Shown in pieces: positions 6,523 through 12,120 of a stretch of DNA of 12,120 nt. Each line of letters begins with the position of its first letter. Positions within the stretch are counted from its first letter, which is position 1. The DNA comes from Dehalococcoidales bacterium (GTDB taxonomy: Bacteria; Chloroflexota; Dehalococcoidia; Dehalococcoidales; RBG-16-60-22), in assembly GCA_030628245.1 (NCBI GenBank), contig DAOVRI010000035.1, positions 1 through 12,120 on the forward strand, written 5' to 3'. Both the position numbers and the translations under genes were made by a program. The notes under the pieces are model-generated. The model was given only the letters and a program-made list of their open reading frames with translations. It was not told the DNA's origin and did no database searches.

Positions 6523-7895
6523 AAGCGCCGCCTTTTTATCCTGTTATCGATAAAGCTGACCAGGAAAAGAAGCACTGCGCTCAGCGCCAGCGCCCCGAGG
6601 TCGAGGTATTTTACCGACACCAGCTTGCTGGCAATACCGGCAGCCCCACCGCCGATAAGCGCCGCCAGCGCCCCTGTCGCGGTCACTTTAAGCCGGCCCT
6701 TGAAGAACCCGGCTATTACCGGCAGAATCACCCCGCAGGTATAGACCGTATAGGCGAACAGCAGGGCGCTGATTATTCCCTTGAGCAGTAACGCCACCAC
6801 CAGCGAAATAATTCCCAGCAGTATTATCAGCCAGCGGGAGCGTGGCAGGATGTTTTTTCTATCGGGTGATGAACGGAATCCCCCGATGATATCCACGGTC
6901 AGAATGGTGCTGGCGCTCAGCAGGGTGGTATCTGCCGAGGACATCACGGCGCAGAGCAGCGCCGCCAGGACGATGCCGCCGAGAAGCGGCGAAAATACTT
7001 CGCTGATAACCATGGGGAGAGCCTGCTCCGGCGCAATTTCCGGGAACAGGACGGCGGCCCCCATGCCAATCAGCGTAACGGCAAAGGCTACCGGTATAAC
7101 GAGTGCTGCTGTCCAGAGTGTCGACGCCCGCGCCGTGGCATCATCCCTGGCGCAGAATATCCGCGAGTACATGTCCGGCCCGACGACGTAGGTCAGTCCG
7201 ACCACCAGTAGCATGGCGGTGAGGTCGGCCCCGCCGAACTCTGAACTGACGGGGAAAGCGAACATATCCGCTGGCAGCGTGCTTTGCAGTCCCTCCCATC
7301 CCCCCAGTCGTGAGAGGAGCAGTCCCAGGCCGGTAAAAATCCCCCCGAAGATTATCACCGACTGAAAAAAGTCGGTGCGGATGACGGAATACTGGCCGCC
7401 CAGTACCGTGTAGGCGATAAAGACCAGGGAAAAAATCACCATCCAGAGGGTCGGCGTGCCGATACCCAGGATGCTCATTATCTTGCCGGCGGCGATAATC
7501 TGGGCGGCAATCACGCCTATCCAGGCGATGACGATAAGTACCGAGGAGGCGAAGGCCACGCGCCGGTCGTATTGTTTTTCTATCAGCTCGGGGAGGGTGT
7601 AGAGAGCGAATTGCCTGACTTTCCTGGCGAAAAACAGTCCCAGGCATATCAGGCCGGCACTGCCCGCCAGCAGCCACCAGGCCCCGGTCAGTCCCCGTTG
7701 AAAACCCAGCCCGGCCATACCCACCGTGGCCGACCCGCCGATAATGGTGGCCAGCAGGGAACCGACGATGAATAATGAGGAACCTTTTCTCCCGGCTACG
7801 AAGAAATCGTCCGCCTGGCCGGCCTTTTTGCGGCTGGCTACCCCGATGGCGAGCATGGCTAAGAAGTAGATGATAATTATTATAAGCTGGGGCAT
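6519..7895 (-). CDS. Sodium:solute symporter (SSS family)
   Basis: Integral membrane symporter of the SSS family, which couples solute uptake to the sodium gradient. The product has 458 residues with about thirteen hydrophobic segments. The FFVAGRK motif near residue 31 and LLATIIGGSATVGM (47-60) in the first core helix are family features. AVMSSADTTLLSAST (316-330) in the later core helix carries the Ser-Ser pair that in vSGLT helps form the Na2 sodium site. YTLPELIEKQYDRR (99-112) is also typical. The substrate (pantothenate, proline, a carboxylate or a sugar) cannot be assigned. An ATG at 7893-7895 is preceded by GAGGA with eight bases of spacing. No convincing own promoter was found in the 102 bases upstream, so transcription may come from the promoter of the small gene at 7998-8228. 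The stop shares CTAG with the convergent MFS gene. Confidence 0.92.
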   Translation of the reverse strand: MPQLIIIIIYFLAMLAIGVASRKKAGQADDFFVAGRKGSSLFIVGSLLATIIGGSATVGMAGLGFQRGLTGAWWLLAGSAGLICLGLFFARKVRQFALYTLPELIEKQYDRRVAFASSVLIVIAWIGVIAAQIIAAGKIMSILGIGTPTLWMVIFSLVFIAYTVLGGQYSVIRTDFFQSVIIFGGIFTGLGLLLSRLGGWEGLQSTLPADMFAFPVSSEFGGADLTAMLLVVGLTYVVGPDMYSRIFCARDDATARASTLWTAALVIPVAFAVTLIGMGAAVLFPEIAPEQALPMVISEVFSPLLGGIVLAALLCAVMSSADTTLLSASTILTVDIIGGFRSSPDRKNILPRSRWLIILLGIISLVVALLLKGIISALLFAYTVYTCGVILPVIAGFFKGRLKVTATGALAALIGGGAAGIASKLVSVKYLDLGALALSAVLLFLVSFIDNRIKRRRF

Positions 7896-7988
7896 TATCG
7901 TTTTCCTCGGTCGTGGATGTCATTTACTGGTAATTAAGAAATAAGACTGCCGGGGAATTTAGGGCCGATTAAACACAGCGTGGTTTAC

Positions 7989-8001
7989 ATAAAGTCTTTA
8001 T
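7989..8001. repeat. 13-base perfect inverted repeat at the end of the small CxxC gene
   Basis: ATAAAG-T-CTTTAT overlaps the TAA stop at 7998-8000. With one central base it cannot form a good RNA hairpin, so if functional it would be a protein-binding palindrome. It may equally be chance in AT-rich sequence. Confidence 0.35.
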
Positions 8002-8228
8002 CGGGTTGGCTTCTCGGTGCCAATAATGGCGATTTCTATCTTGTGGCCGCACTTCGAGCAGGTTACATTGAGGGTAATCGGCTGACGCATTACCCTTTCG
8101 GCGACCGCTGATACTATGGAGTCGACATTGTCCAGGCGCTGGTCCAGCATGTCAAGACGCTGAACGATACGCTTGATATCCGATGCTGAATTATCGTTTA
8201 CCGATTCCAGTTCGTCTTGCTTTGCCAA
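7998..8228 (-). CDS. Small coiled-coil CxxC (zinc-knuckle-like) protein
   Basis: A 76-residue protein of unknown function. Residues about 16-47 form an amphipathic helix with heptad-like hydrophobics (RIVQRLDMLDQRLDNVDSIV), so a coiled coil is likely. A short beta-like tail follows with one CSKCGHK motif (C57, C60), which resembles half of a zinc ribbon. A dimer through the helix could bring two CxxC pairs together to bind one zinc; that is inference. The start is TTG at 8226-8228, chosen because AGAGGA lies eight bases upstream and a consensus promoter lies just beyond. There is no signal peptide or membrane segment, so it is probably cytoplasmic. It lies 102 bases upstream of the symporter on the same strand and may be co-transcribed with it. 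I recall similar small proteins in Dehalococcoidia but cannot name a family. Confidence 0.75.
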   Translation of the reverse strand: MAKQDELESVNDNSASDIKRIVQRLDMLDQRLDNVDSIVSAVAERVMRQPITLNVTCSKCGHKIEIAIIGTEKPTR

Positions 8229-8236
8229 GTTCTCAG

Positions 8237-8242
8237 TCCTCT
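8237..8242 (-). promoter_or_regulatory. Ribosome-binding site deciding the TTG start of the small CxxC gene
   Basis: AGAGGA with eight bases before TTG. This makes the TTG at 8226-8228 credible, since no ATG in this frame would give the full coiled coil. Confidence 0.7.
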
Positions 8243-8261
8243 TAACAATAAGGTTAGAATC

Positions 8262-8291
8262 ATTATATGTCCTGAAACGTAATCATGTCAA
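8262..8291 (-). promoter_or_regulatory. Consensus sigma-70-type promoter for the small CxxC gene
   Basis: Perfect TTGACA (8286-8291), an 18-base spacer and perfect TATAAT (8262-8267). The predicted start is near 8255, leaving a leader of about 26 bases that contains the AGAGGA site. It is the only promoter in the window with both hexamers perfect. The spacer contains ATTACGTTT, related to the repeated TTACGTTA octamer of this gap. Confidence 0.8.
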
Positions 8292-8296
8292 AGGTA

Positions 8297-8370
8297 GGAG
8301 ATGGGGTGAAAGTGTTTCGGGTTCTGCTCGAATGTGCCATTCGGTTTTACCTCACCCTTGACCCCTCTCC
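8297..8370. repeat. Imperfect inverted repeat
   Basis: GGAGATGGGGT (8297-8307) is complementary, apart from one extra base, to ACCCCTCTCC (8361-8370), with 53 bases between. A second possible pairing is GGGTGA (8304-8309) with TCACCC (8352-8357). It lies directly upstream of the -35 of the small CxxC gene. It could be a dispersed non-coding repeat or a miniature element; no target-site duplication was recognised. Confidence 0.4.
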
Positions 8371-8394
8371 AGCCTGATGCACAATTTGAGCCTT

Positions 8395-8407
8395 TGTTAC
8401 GTTAACA
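8395..8407. promoter_or_regulatory. TGTTA-N3-TAACA palindrome (operator-like)
   Basis: Two perfect five-base arms, TGTTA and TAACA, separated by CGT. It contains one copy of the TTACGTTA octamer found elsewhere in this gap. The size and symmetry suit a dimeric regulator, but no regulator gene is in the window. Confidence 0.3.
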
Positions 8408-8452
8408 GCCACTATACAGCAGCCTGCCGCGAGTCACCAGTCATCGTACAAA

Positions 8453-8501
8453 AGCAACACCCCTAAGCCGTAAGGCAAATCCGGGGCTTAGAGGTGCTGC
8501 T
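8453..8501 (-). terminator. Intrinsic terminator of the flavin/iron-sulfur operon
   Basis: Arms 8453-8469 and 8485-8501 pair over 17 bases with a 15-base loop. Read as minus-strand RNA, the two non-Watson-Crick positions become G-U wobbles and the stem is unbroken. Read as plus-strand RNA they are A-C mismatches. TTTTG follows on the minus strand. Both facts show that it acts on transcription coming from 8621 and beyond. The T-run is short. Confidence 0.8.
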
Positions 8502-8620
8502 GTTCACCTATAGTGTAATCAGGCGTTCTTGGTTACGTTACTGGCGCCTCCTCGGGCTACTTTCTATTTATGGTGGTATGCGCTCTAACGTAAAGACTGC
8601 TCATCCCCCGTTAGCAGGAG

Positions 8621-10093
8621 CTAGACAAGTGCACCTCCCCCTGGTGATACACCATTCGGATCGATTGCTTCCGTAAACTTCTGCCACCATAAGTGGTAAT
8701 TGGATAAAGCTGGTCCGATTTCCTCAGTTTGGCCCATGAGTAAGTTTGCGAAATAGCGTTCCTTAAAAGCCCTCGTACTTTGCTCTTTTTGCCATCCTTC
8801 TACGGCTGCCTTGGCTTCAAGGTTGGAAGGGTCGAATTTGCAGAATATTTCCGTTTTGCCAAGATGCCCCTGTTCAACTCCCCATCCAAAAAAGGCTCCG
8901 CCATCATCCACTATCAAGCCCTTTTCTATCAAAGGCTCCTTCGCTTTGCCAGCTCCTATCGCCCACTTGATAGTCAGGTCTCTTTGGCCCATGATAGGAA
9001 TTGAATTGAAGGCTCCTCCATTACGGAATGTCTCTCTAATAGAGGCAGAGATTCTTATGCACTGGCACAACAGAATTCCTTCAATCCTGGGATCTTCGAC
9101 TGCTTCTAAAGACTTCCCGTCAGCGTCACTGACAATTTGCTGTAATACTCGTTTCTTATATTCAAAGTCTTCCGGAGAGTTGCCGGCTATTATTACCATA
9201 AAGCCGGGCCCTTGCACCGCCTTGTTTAGTCGCTCGAAGACTTCCGTCTCCTCTTCATTACTCGTTGTTATATTTGCAGCTACCATTGACACATTAAAAC
9301 CCATTAGCTCGAACGATATTTCACTTTCACCTATCTTGAGTTCTGCCTCCCACATTTTCTCTACTGACGGGAAGCTGAAATATCGTACCATCATGTTAGC
9401 CGGTATCTCGCTCATGGTGTAAAGCGGTGATTCCCCTTCTATAGGGAAGCTCGGGGGCCCCGGCCAGTGATAAAGTTTCACGGCAGACTTCGTAAATACA
9501 CCCGGTGTTACGCCTGGTGGCACAGCACTATTAATCAGGCTCCTTAAAGACGGCCCCGGCCCGTCACCACAGAACCACTCATCCGAAGACCCCAGCGAAC
9601 CTAACCTGACTATGTCCCCTTCTGGAGTTACCCATTCTATTGCCAACTGGTTTCTATCGTCACCACTTGTGGTTTGATCCAGATGCCCGTGACCCCTGAG
9701 CATCGCTGAGCAGTTAGCTCCAGCCCCCTTCATGTTCAGATGCAGGCCCCTTTTCATTAGCTCAGCTTGTAGCTGTGCCGAGATCACATACGGCTCAACC
9801 ACGGCATACATGTTTTTTTCGTTGATTTCAACTATGTGGTTCATCCTTCTCATGTCTAAATAGATAATGCCCTTGGGGAACATCCCCGTCCAGCCTGTAC
9901 ATACCGCTCTGAACTGTAACTTGTATTTATTACATAGCTTAACTATCGCTTGAACTTCCGCCGTGTTTTTTGGAAGAATTACAGCTCCGAGCTCAGCCGA
10001 GTGATACGCAGGCATTATTACCGGGTCATCACAGATATTCTCCGCTCCCACCACATCTTCGAACGCCTTATAAATGTCCTTGCTTAAAGCCAT
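8621..10093 (-). CDS. FAD-binding oxidase, GlcD/VAO-like (PCMH-type FAD domain)
   Basis: A 490-residue flavoprotein of the vanillyl-alcohol-oxidase/GlcD fold, which oxidises hydroxy-acids or alcohols using FAD. The FAD-binding half covers about 35-210: AVILPKNTAEVQAIVKLCNK, GIIYLDMRRMNHIVEI (75-90), YAVVEPYV (96-103), then VTPEGDIVRLGS (155-166) and GVFTKSAVKLYHWPGP (198-213). The C-terminal cap domain ends with the family-type DPNGVSPGG. The glycine/asparagine-rich phosphate loop common in GlcD is replaced here by GAGANCSAMLRGHGH (123-137), so the substrate and flavin site may be atypical. It has no signal peptide or membrane segment. The ATG follows AAGGGGG with ten bases of spacing. It lies 19 bases downstream of the iron-sulfur gene and is the last gene before the terminator. 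The composition looks more AT-rich than the iron-sulfur gene. The substrate is unknown. Confidence 0.88.
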   Translation of the reverse strand: MALSKDIYKAFEDVVGAENICDDPVIMPAYHSAELGAVILPKNTAEVQAIVKLCNKYKLQFRAVCTGWTGMFPKGIIYLDMRRMNHIVEINEKNMYAVVEPYVISAQLQAELMKRGLHLNMKGAGANCSAMLRGHGHLDQTTSGDDRNQLAIEWVTPEGDIVRLGSLGSSDEWFCGDGPGPSLRSLINSAVPPGVTPGVFTKSAVKLYHWPGPPSFPIEGESPLYTMSEIPANMMVRYFSFPSVEKMWEAELKIGESEISFELMGFNVSMVAANITTSNEEETEVFERLNKAVQGPGFMVIIAGNSPEDFEYKKRVLQQIVSDADGKSLEAVEDPRIEGILLCQCIRISASIRETFRNGGAFNSIPIMGQRDLTIKWAIGAGKAKEPLIEKGLIVDDGGAFFGWGVEQGHLGKTEIFCKFDPSNLEAKAAVEGWQKEQSTRAFKERYFANLLMGQTEEIGPALSNYHLWWQKFTEAIDPNGVSPGGGALV

Positions 10094-10112
10094 GATTCAT
10101 TAACCCCCTTTC

Positions 10113-11381
10113 TTAAATAGCTTTCTCTACTAATTCAACGATATCATAAACCTTCAGGCTGCCACCGCTTTCTTTGATGGTTTCGCTGAAGTTCTTCTCA
10201 CACCAGGGACAGGCGGTAACGATTGCCTCAGCCCCGGTAGACCCGGCCTCCTCTATTCTCTCCTGGGCAGTCCATTTGGCAAACCCGGGATTTGACTCAT
10301 TGACGCCGCCACCGGCCCCACAGCACCAGGAGTATTCCTTAATCCTGGTCATTTCCGTGAGTTTTATACCGGGAATGCTCTTGAGAACATCCCGAGGCGG
10401 TTCATAGACGCCATGTGTGCCTCGCCGGTATACCTTCGGCGGGTCGAAAACAAACCTGTCCCCCGGAACCTTTTTCCCTTCCCAGTGTATCCACGGCTCA
10501 CCCAGCCTGCCGAGACGGCACGGGTCATGGTACGTGACCGAGATGTCGACTTTCTTCCGTGGCTTCAGCTTGCCGTCTTTTATCAGTTTGTCGATGTATT
10601 CCGAGATATGCAGCACTTCGAGGTCACCCTTCAGGTCGTACTTGTCGTAGAGTACCTTGAAGGCCTGATAGCCGTCGGCACAGCCGGTCACGACTGTCTT
10701 GATGCCGGCCTTCTTGATCATGGCCATGTTCTTCTTCGCCTGATTGAGGAAGTCTTCTTTGTAGCCCATCTGGTAGGCCCGGCCGCCGCAGCACGTCTCG
10801 GCATTACCGGCGATGCCGAAATTGACGCCCGCCTTCTGCAGTATCTTCACGGTAGCTTTGGCCAGCTTCTGCATGTCCTTATCGTAGCTCGTGAGACAGC
10901 CGGCGTGATAGAGCACGTCCACTTTCTCCTTGGTGGCGTCCTTCAGGTTCAGGCCGGCGGCCCAGTCGCCACGCTTGCCCCTGGCGCCGGTTATCATGGT
11001 ACCCTGTTTCCGCAGGCTGTTGATTACCTTTTCCAGGGCGGGGTTGGTTTGACCGTCCTCGACACACTTGAGCCTGAATTCATTGATGGGCTCGAGTACT
11101 TCCATGTCCATGGCATAATTACACGAGACACCACAGGCACCGCACATCTGGCAGTTATAAACTATATCGAGGAGCTTATCCGTGTAGTTGAACCCGTTCT
11201 TCAACATCGCCGCTGCGATATTTAATCTTCCGCCGCCTGAGTAGGCGTGGTAATTATATTTCGCTATGCTGGGACACACATTTGCATACTGAAGTCCCTT
11301 CACCCTTTGCATGGGTATAAATTTGCAGGCCGAACACCGGCAGCACATCTCCATATCGCCTCGGTAATCTTCTAGTGCCAT
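10113..11381 (-). CDS. (Fe-S)-binding protein with two ferredoxin clusters and two CCG domains (GlcF/HdrD-like)
   Basis: A soluble 422-residue electron-transfer subunit. Cluster 1 is unusual: C13/C14, C16, C19 and then C36 before Pro, so the last ligand is 16 residues away. Cluster 2 is standard, CQMCGACGVSC (C77, C80, C83, C87). Two CCG domains follow. The first has C162, C197-C198 and C234, with Gly237 where a fourth cysteine is usual. The second has C288, C353-C354 and C391-x-x-C394, the complete pattern that in HdrB binds a non-cubane cluster. A loop of about 30 residues (292-323) is inserted after DPCRLGR. In GlcDEF and D-lactate dehydrogenases such a protein accepts electrons from a flavin subunit, and the two flanking flavin genes fit that. 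AGGAGG lies eight bases before the ATG. Gaps to the neighbours are 48 and 19 bases. The final electron acceptor is unknown. Confidence 0.92.
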   Translation of the reverse strand: MALEDYRGDMEMCCRCSACKFIPMQRVKGLQYANVCPSIAKYNYHAYSGGGRLNIAAAMLKNGFNYTDKLLDIVYNCQMCGACGVSCNYAMDMEVLEPINEFRLKCVEDGQTNPALEKVINSLRKQGTMITGARGKRGDWAAGLNLKDATKEKVDVLYHAGCLTSYDKDMQKLAKATVKILQKAGVNFGIAGNAETCCGGRAYQMGYKEDFLNQAKKNMAMIKKAGIKTVVTGCADGYQAFKVLYDKYDLKGDLEVLHISEYIDKLIKDGKLKPRKKVDISVTYHDPCRLGRLGEPWIHWEGKKVPGDRFVFDPPKVYRRGTHGVYEPPRDVLKSIPGIKLTEMTRIKEYSWCCGAGGGVNESNPGFAKWTAQERIEEAGSTGAEAIVTACPWCEKNFSETIKESGGSLKVYDIVELVEKAI

Positions 11382-11389
11382 CTTTGCTC

Positions 11390-11395
11390 CCTCCT
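11390..11395 (-). promoter_or_regulatory. Ribosome-binding site of the (Fe-S) protein gene
   Basis: AGGAGG eight bases before the ATG at 11381. It fixes the start and shows independent translation initiation within the operon. No terminator or clear promoter was seen in the 48-base gap. Confidence 0.75.
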
Positions 11396-11429
11396 GAATT
11401 TATTCAATAATAAGTTCTTTTAACGTGTT

Positions 11430-12120
11430 TTAAAAGCACACTTTCCCCGGATTCATAACATTGTTTGGATCAAACGTCTTCTTAAGCTTATTTAAAACAG
11501 CCACGGTAGCCGCATCTCTATTAAAAATCATCCCGGCACTTTCACCATAAGGCCTTGAGAAGAACGCGTCCTTAGCCATTAAGTTCTTGATGGCTGAGGT
11601 GGATAACTCCTTAACTCGATTTAGCTCGCCTGGGTTTCCGGGATCATAAAACAGATTAAACTCACAGTGACAGCCAGTGCCCTGTACTATCGGCTGGATG
11701 TAAACACCCACGTCTGAAGCGGGGTAGCCAGCTTTTTCAGCCAGGTCATTCATGACCCCGATTTGACCTTCGAGCTTATCATTGATAGTCAAAAAGAATA
11801 TGTCCTGGCAGGCGCCTTTATAGCGAAGCTTCCAGTAGGGCTCCCCGGAAGGCTGCTGGACCACTTTCAATATTTCATTTGCTGAAACTCCACCGGCTGC
11901 TTTTACGGCTTCCACCCCCAACCGCTGGGTTATATCGGTGATGCCTTTAATATGAGAGCTAATCCTTTCCTCCGGGAAGTACTCGTAGCCGGCTACAGTA
12001 TAGAAAAGAGTCCATGTGGGTAAGGCATCCTTAAGGTTCTGATAGTCCTTGGGCCATTTCTTTGTAAAGATAGCCGCCAGGTTGGTATTATTGAGTATAA
12101 AGCATTCGTTGACCATTCTC
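11430..12120 (-). CDS. FAD-binding oxidase, C-terminal cap portion (cut by window edge)
   Basis: The minus-strand frame is open from the right edge to a TAA at 11430-11432. The codon before the Met at 12116 is AGA, so that Met is internal and the gene continues beyond the window. The visible 230 or so residues match the C-terminal cap of GlcD/VAO-type flavoproteins. GVYIQPIVQGTGCHCEFNLF is a substrate-side strand with a Cys-His-Cys triplet, and LKKTFDPNNVMNPGK is the classic C-terminal signature of this family. It parallels the end of the protein encoded at 8621-10093 in layout (both end in a DPN-x-V-x(1-2)-PG motif), but identity looks low. They are therefore distant paralogs, not a recent duplication. 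It is the upstream partner of the iron-sulfur gene, 48 bases away. The N-terminal FAD domain and the operon promoter are not visible. Confidence 0.85.
   Translation of the reverse strand, partial: RMVNECFILNNTNLAAIFTKKWPKDYQNLKDALPTWTLFYTVAGYEYFPEERISSHIKGITDITQRLGVEAVKAAGGVSANEILKVVQQPSGEPYWKLRYKGACQDIFFLTINDKLEGQIGVMNDLAEKAGYPASDVGVYIQPIVQGTGCHCEFNLFYDPGNPGELNRVKELSTSAIKNLMAKDAFFSRPYGESAGMIFNRDAATVAVLNKLKKTFDPNNVMNPGKVCF

Larger units (their letters stand above)
8229..8620. other. 392-base intergenic region
   Basis: No convincing gene on either strand. In order from the left, it holds the ribosome-binding site and promoter of the small CxxC gene, an imperfect inverted repeat (8297-8370), a TGTTA-N3-TAACA palindrome (8395-8407), the intrinsic terminator (8453-8501), and two further TTACGTTA-type octamers (8533-8540 and 8586-8593). 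The 119 bases between the terminator and the stop at 8621 would be the 3' untranslated region of the flavin/iron-sulfur operon. Confidence 0.7.

Noticed and set aside
7141..7923. 260-codon minus-strand open frame overlapping the symporter start
   Set aside because: Arg/His/Gly-rich translation in another frame of the symporter. The symporter frame has the membrane segments and family motifs.
8398..8520. tRNA or small structured RNA suggested by the long stem at 8453-8501
   Set aside because: One simple stem with G-U pairs only on the minus strand and a T-run after it; this fits a terminator. There is no cloverleaf or TTC-loop consensus.
8494..8676. 60-codon plus-strand open frame in the intergenic region
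   Set aside because: No ribosome-binding site, starts inside the terminator stem, runs into the antisense of the flavin gene, and the product has no recognisable feature.
10413..11225. 270-codon plus-strand open frame
   Set aside because: Antisense of the iron-sulfur gene, which has clear cysteine motifs and a good ribosome-binding site.
1..12120. CRISPR array, prophage, transposon or defence island
   Set aside because: No regularly spaced direct repeats, no transposase or integrase, no phage structural gene, and no nuclease or toxin-antitoxin motif in any frame examined.

Overview
The window reads as chromosomal DNA of a mid-GC bacterium. Its left half carries the conserved translation cluster thrS - infC - rpmI - rplT - pheS - pheT on the minus strand. 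Its right half carries transport and redox genes. A threonyl-tRNA synthetase without the N-terminal TGS domain, a small coiled-coil CxxC protein, and FAD/iron-sulfur dehydrogenases with CCG (HdrB-like) domains all suggest an anaerobe. My best guess is Chloroflexota, class Dehalococcoidia, but this rests on resemblance and not on a search.

Layout. From 1 to 5230, all on the minus strand and read right to left, lie thrS, infC, rpmI, rplT, pheS and the first 381 codons of pheT. A promoter with a perfect TATAAT sits directly before thrS, so the message would begin at or next to the GTG start. A second promoter in the thrS-infC gap serves the ribosomal and pheST genes. infC has no ATG at its true N-terminus: an ATT (or the adjacent ATA) behind the only in-frame upstream stop gives a full-length 188-residue IF3. 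This fits the known IF3 autoregulatory start. An MFS exporter (5353-6522, plus strand) is divergent from thrS. It is convergent with a sodium:solute symporter (6519-7895, minus strand), and the two stop codons share one CTAG.

From 7998 to 8228 there is a 76-residue coiled-coil/CxxC protein with a consensus TTGACA/TATAAT promoter. The 392-base gap 8229-8620 holds that promoter, a 17-bp-stem intrinsic terminator for the operon to its right, an imperfect inverted repeat and several copies of a TTACGTTA-like octamer.

From 8621 to the right edge, on the minus strand, is a tight operon: an FAD-binding oxidase (partial at the window edge), a soluble two-ferredoxin-cluster/two-CCG-domain iron-sulfur protein, and a second FAD-binding oxidase. 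By analogy with GlcDEF and D-lactate dehydrogenases this should be a 2-hydroxyacid- or alcohol-oxidising flavoprotein complex that passes electrons to an unknown acceptor. The substrate cannot be read from the sequence. I see no CRISPR array, tRNA, rRNA, transposase or defence gene. The most unusual material is in start-site architecture, substrate-site changes in PheS, and the flavin/iron-sulfur operon.
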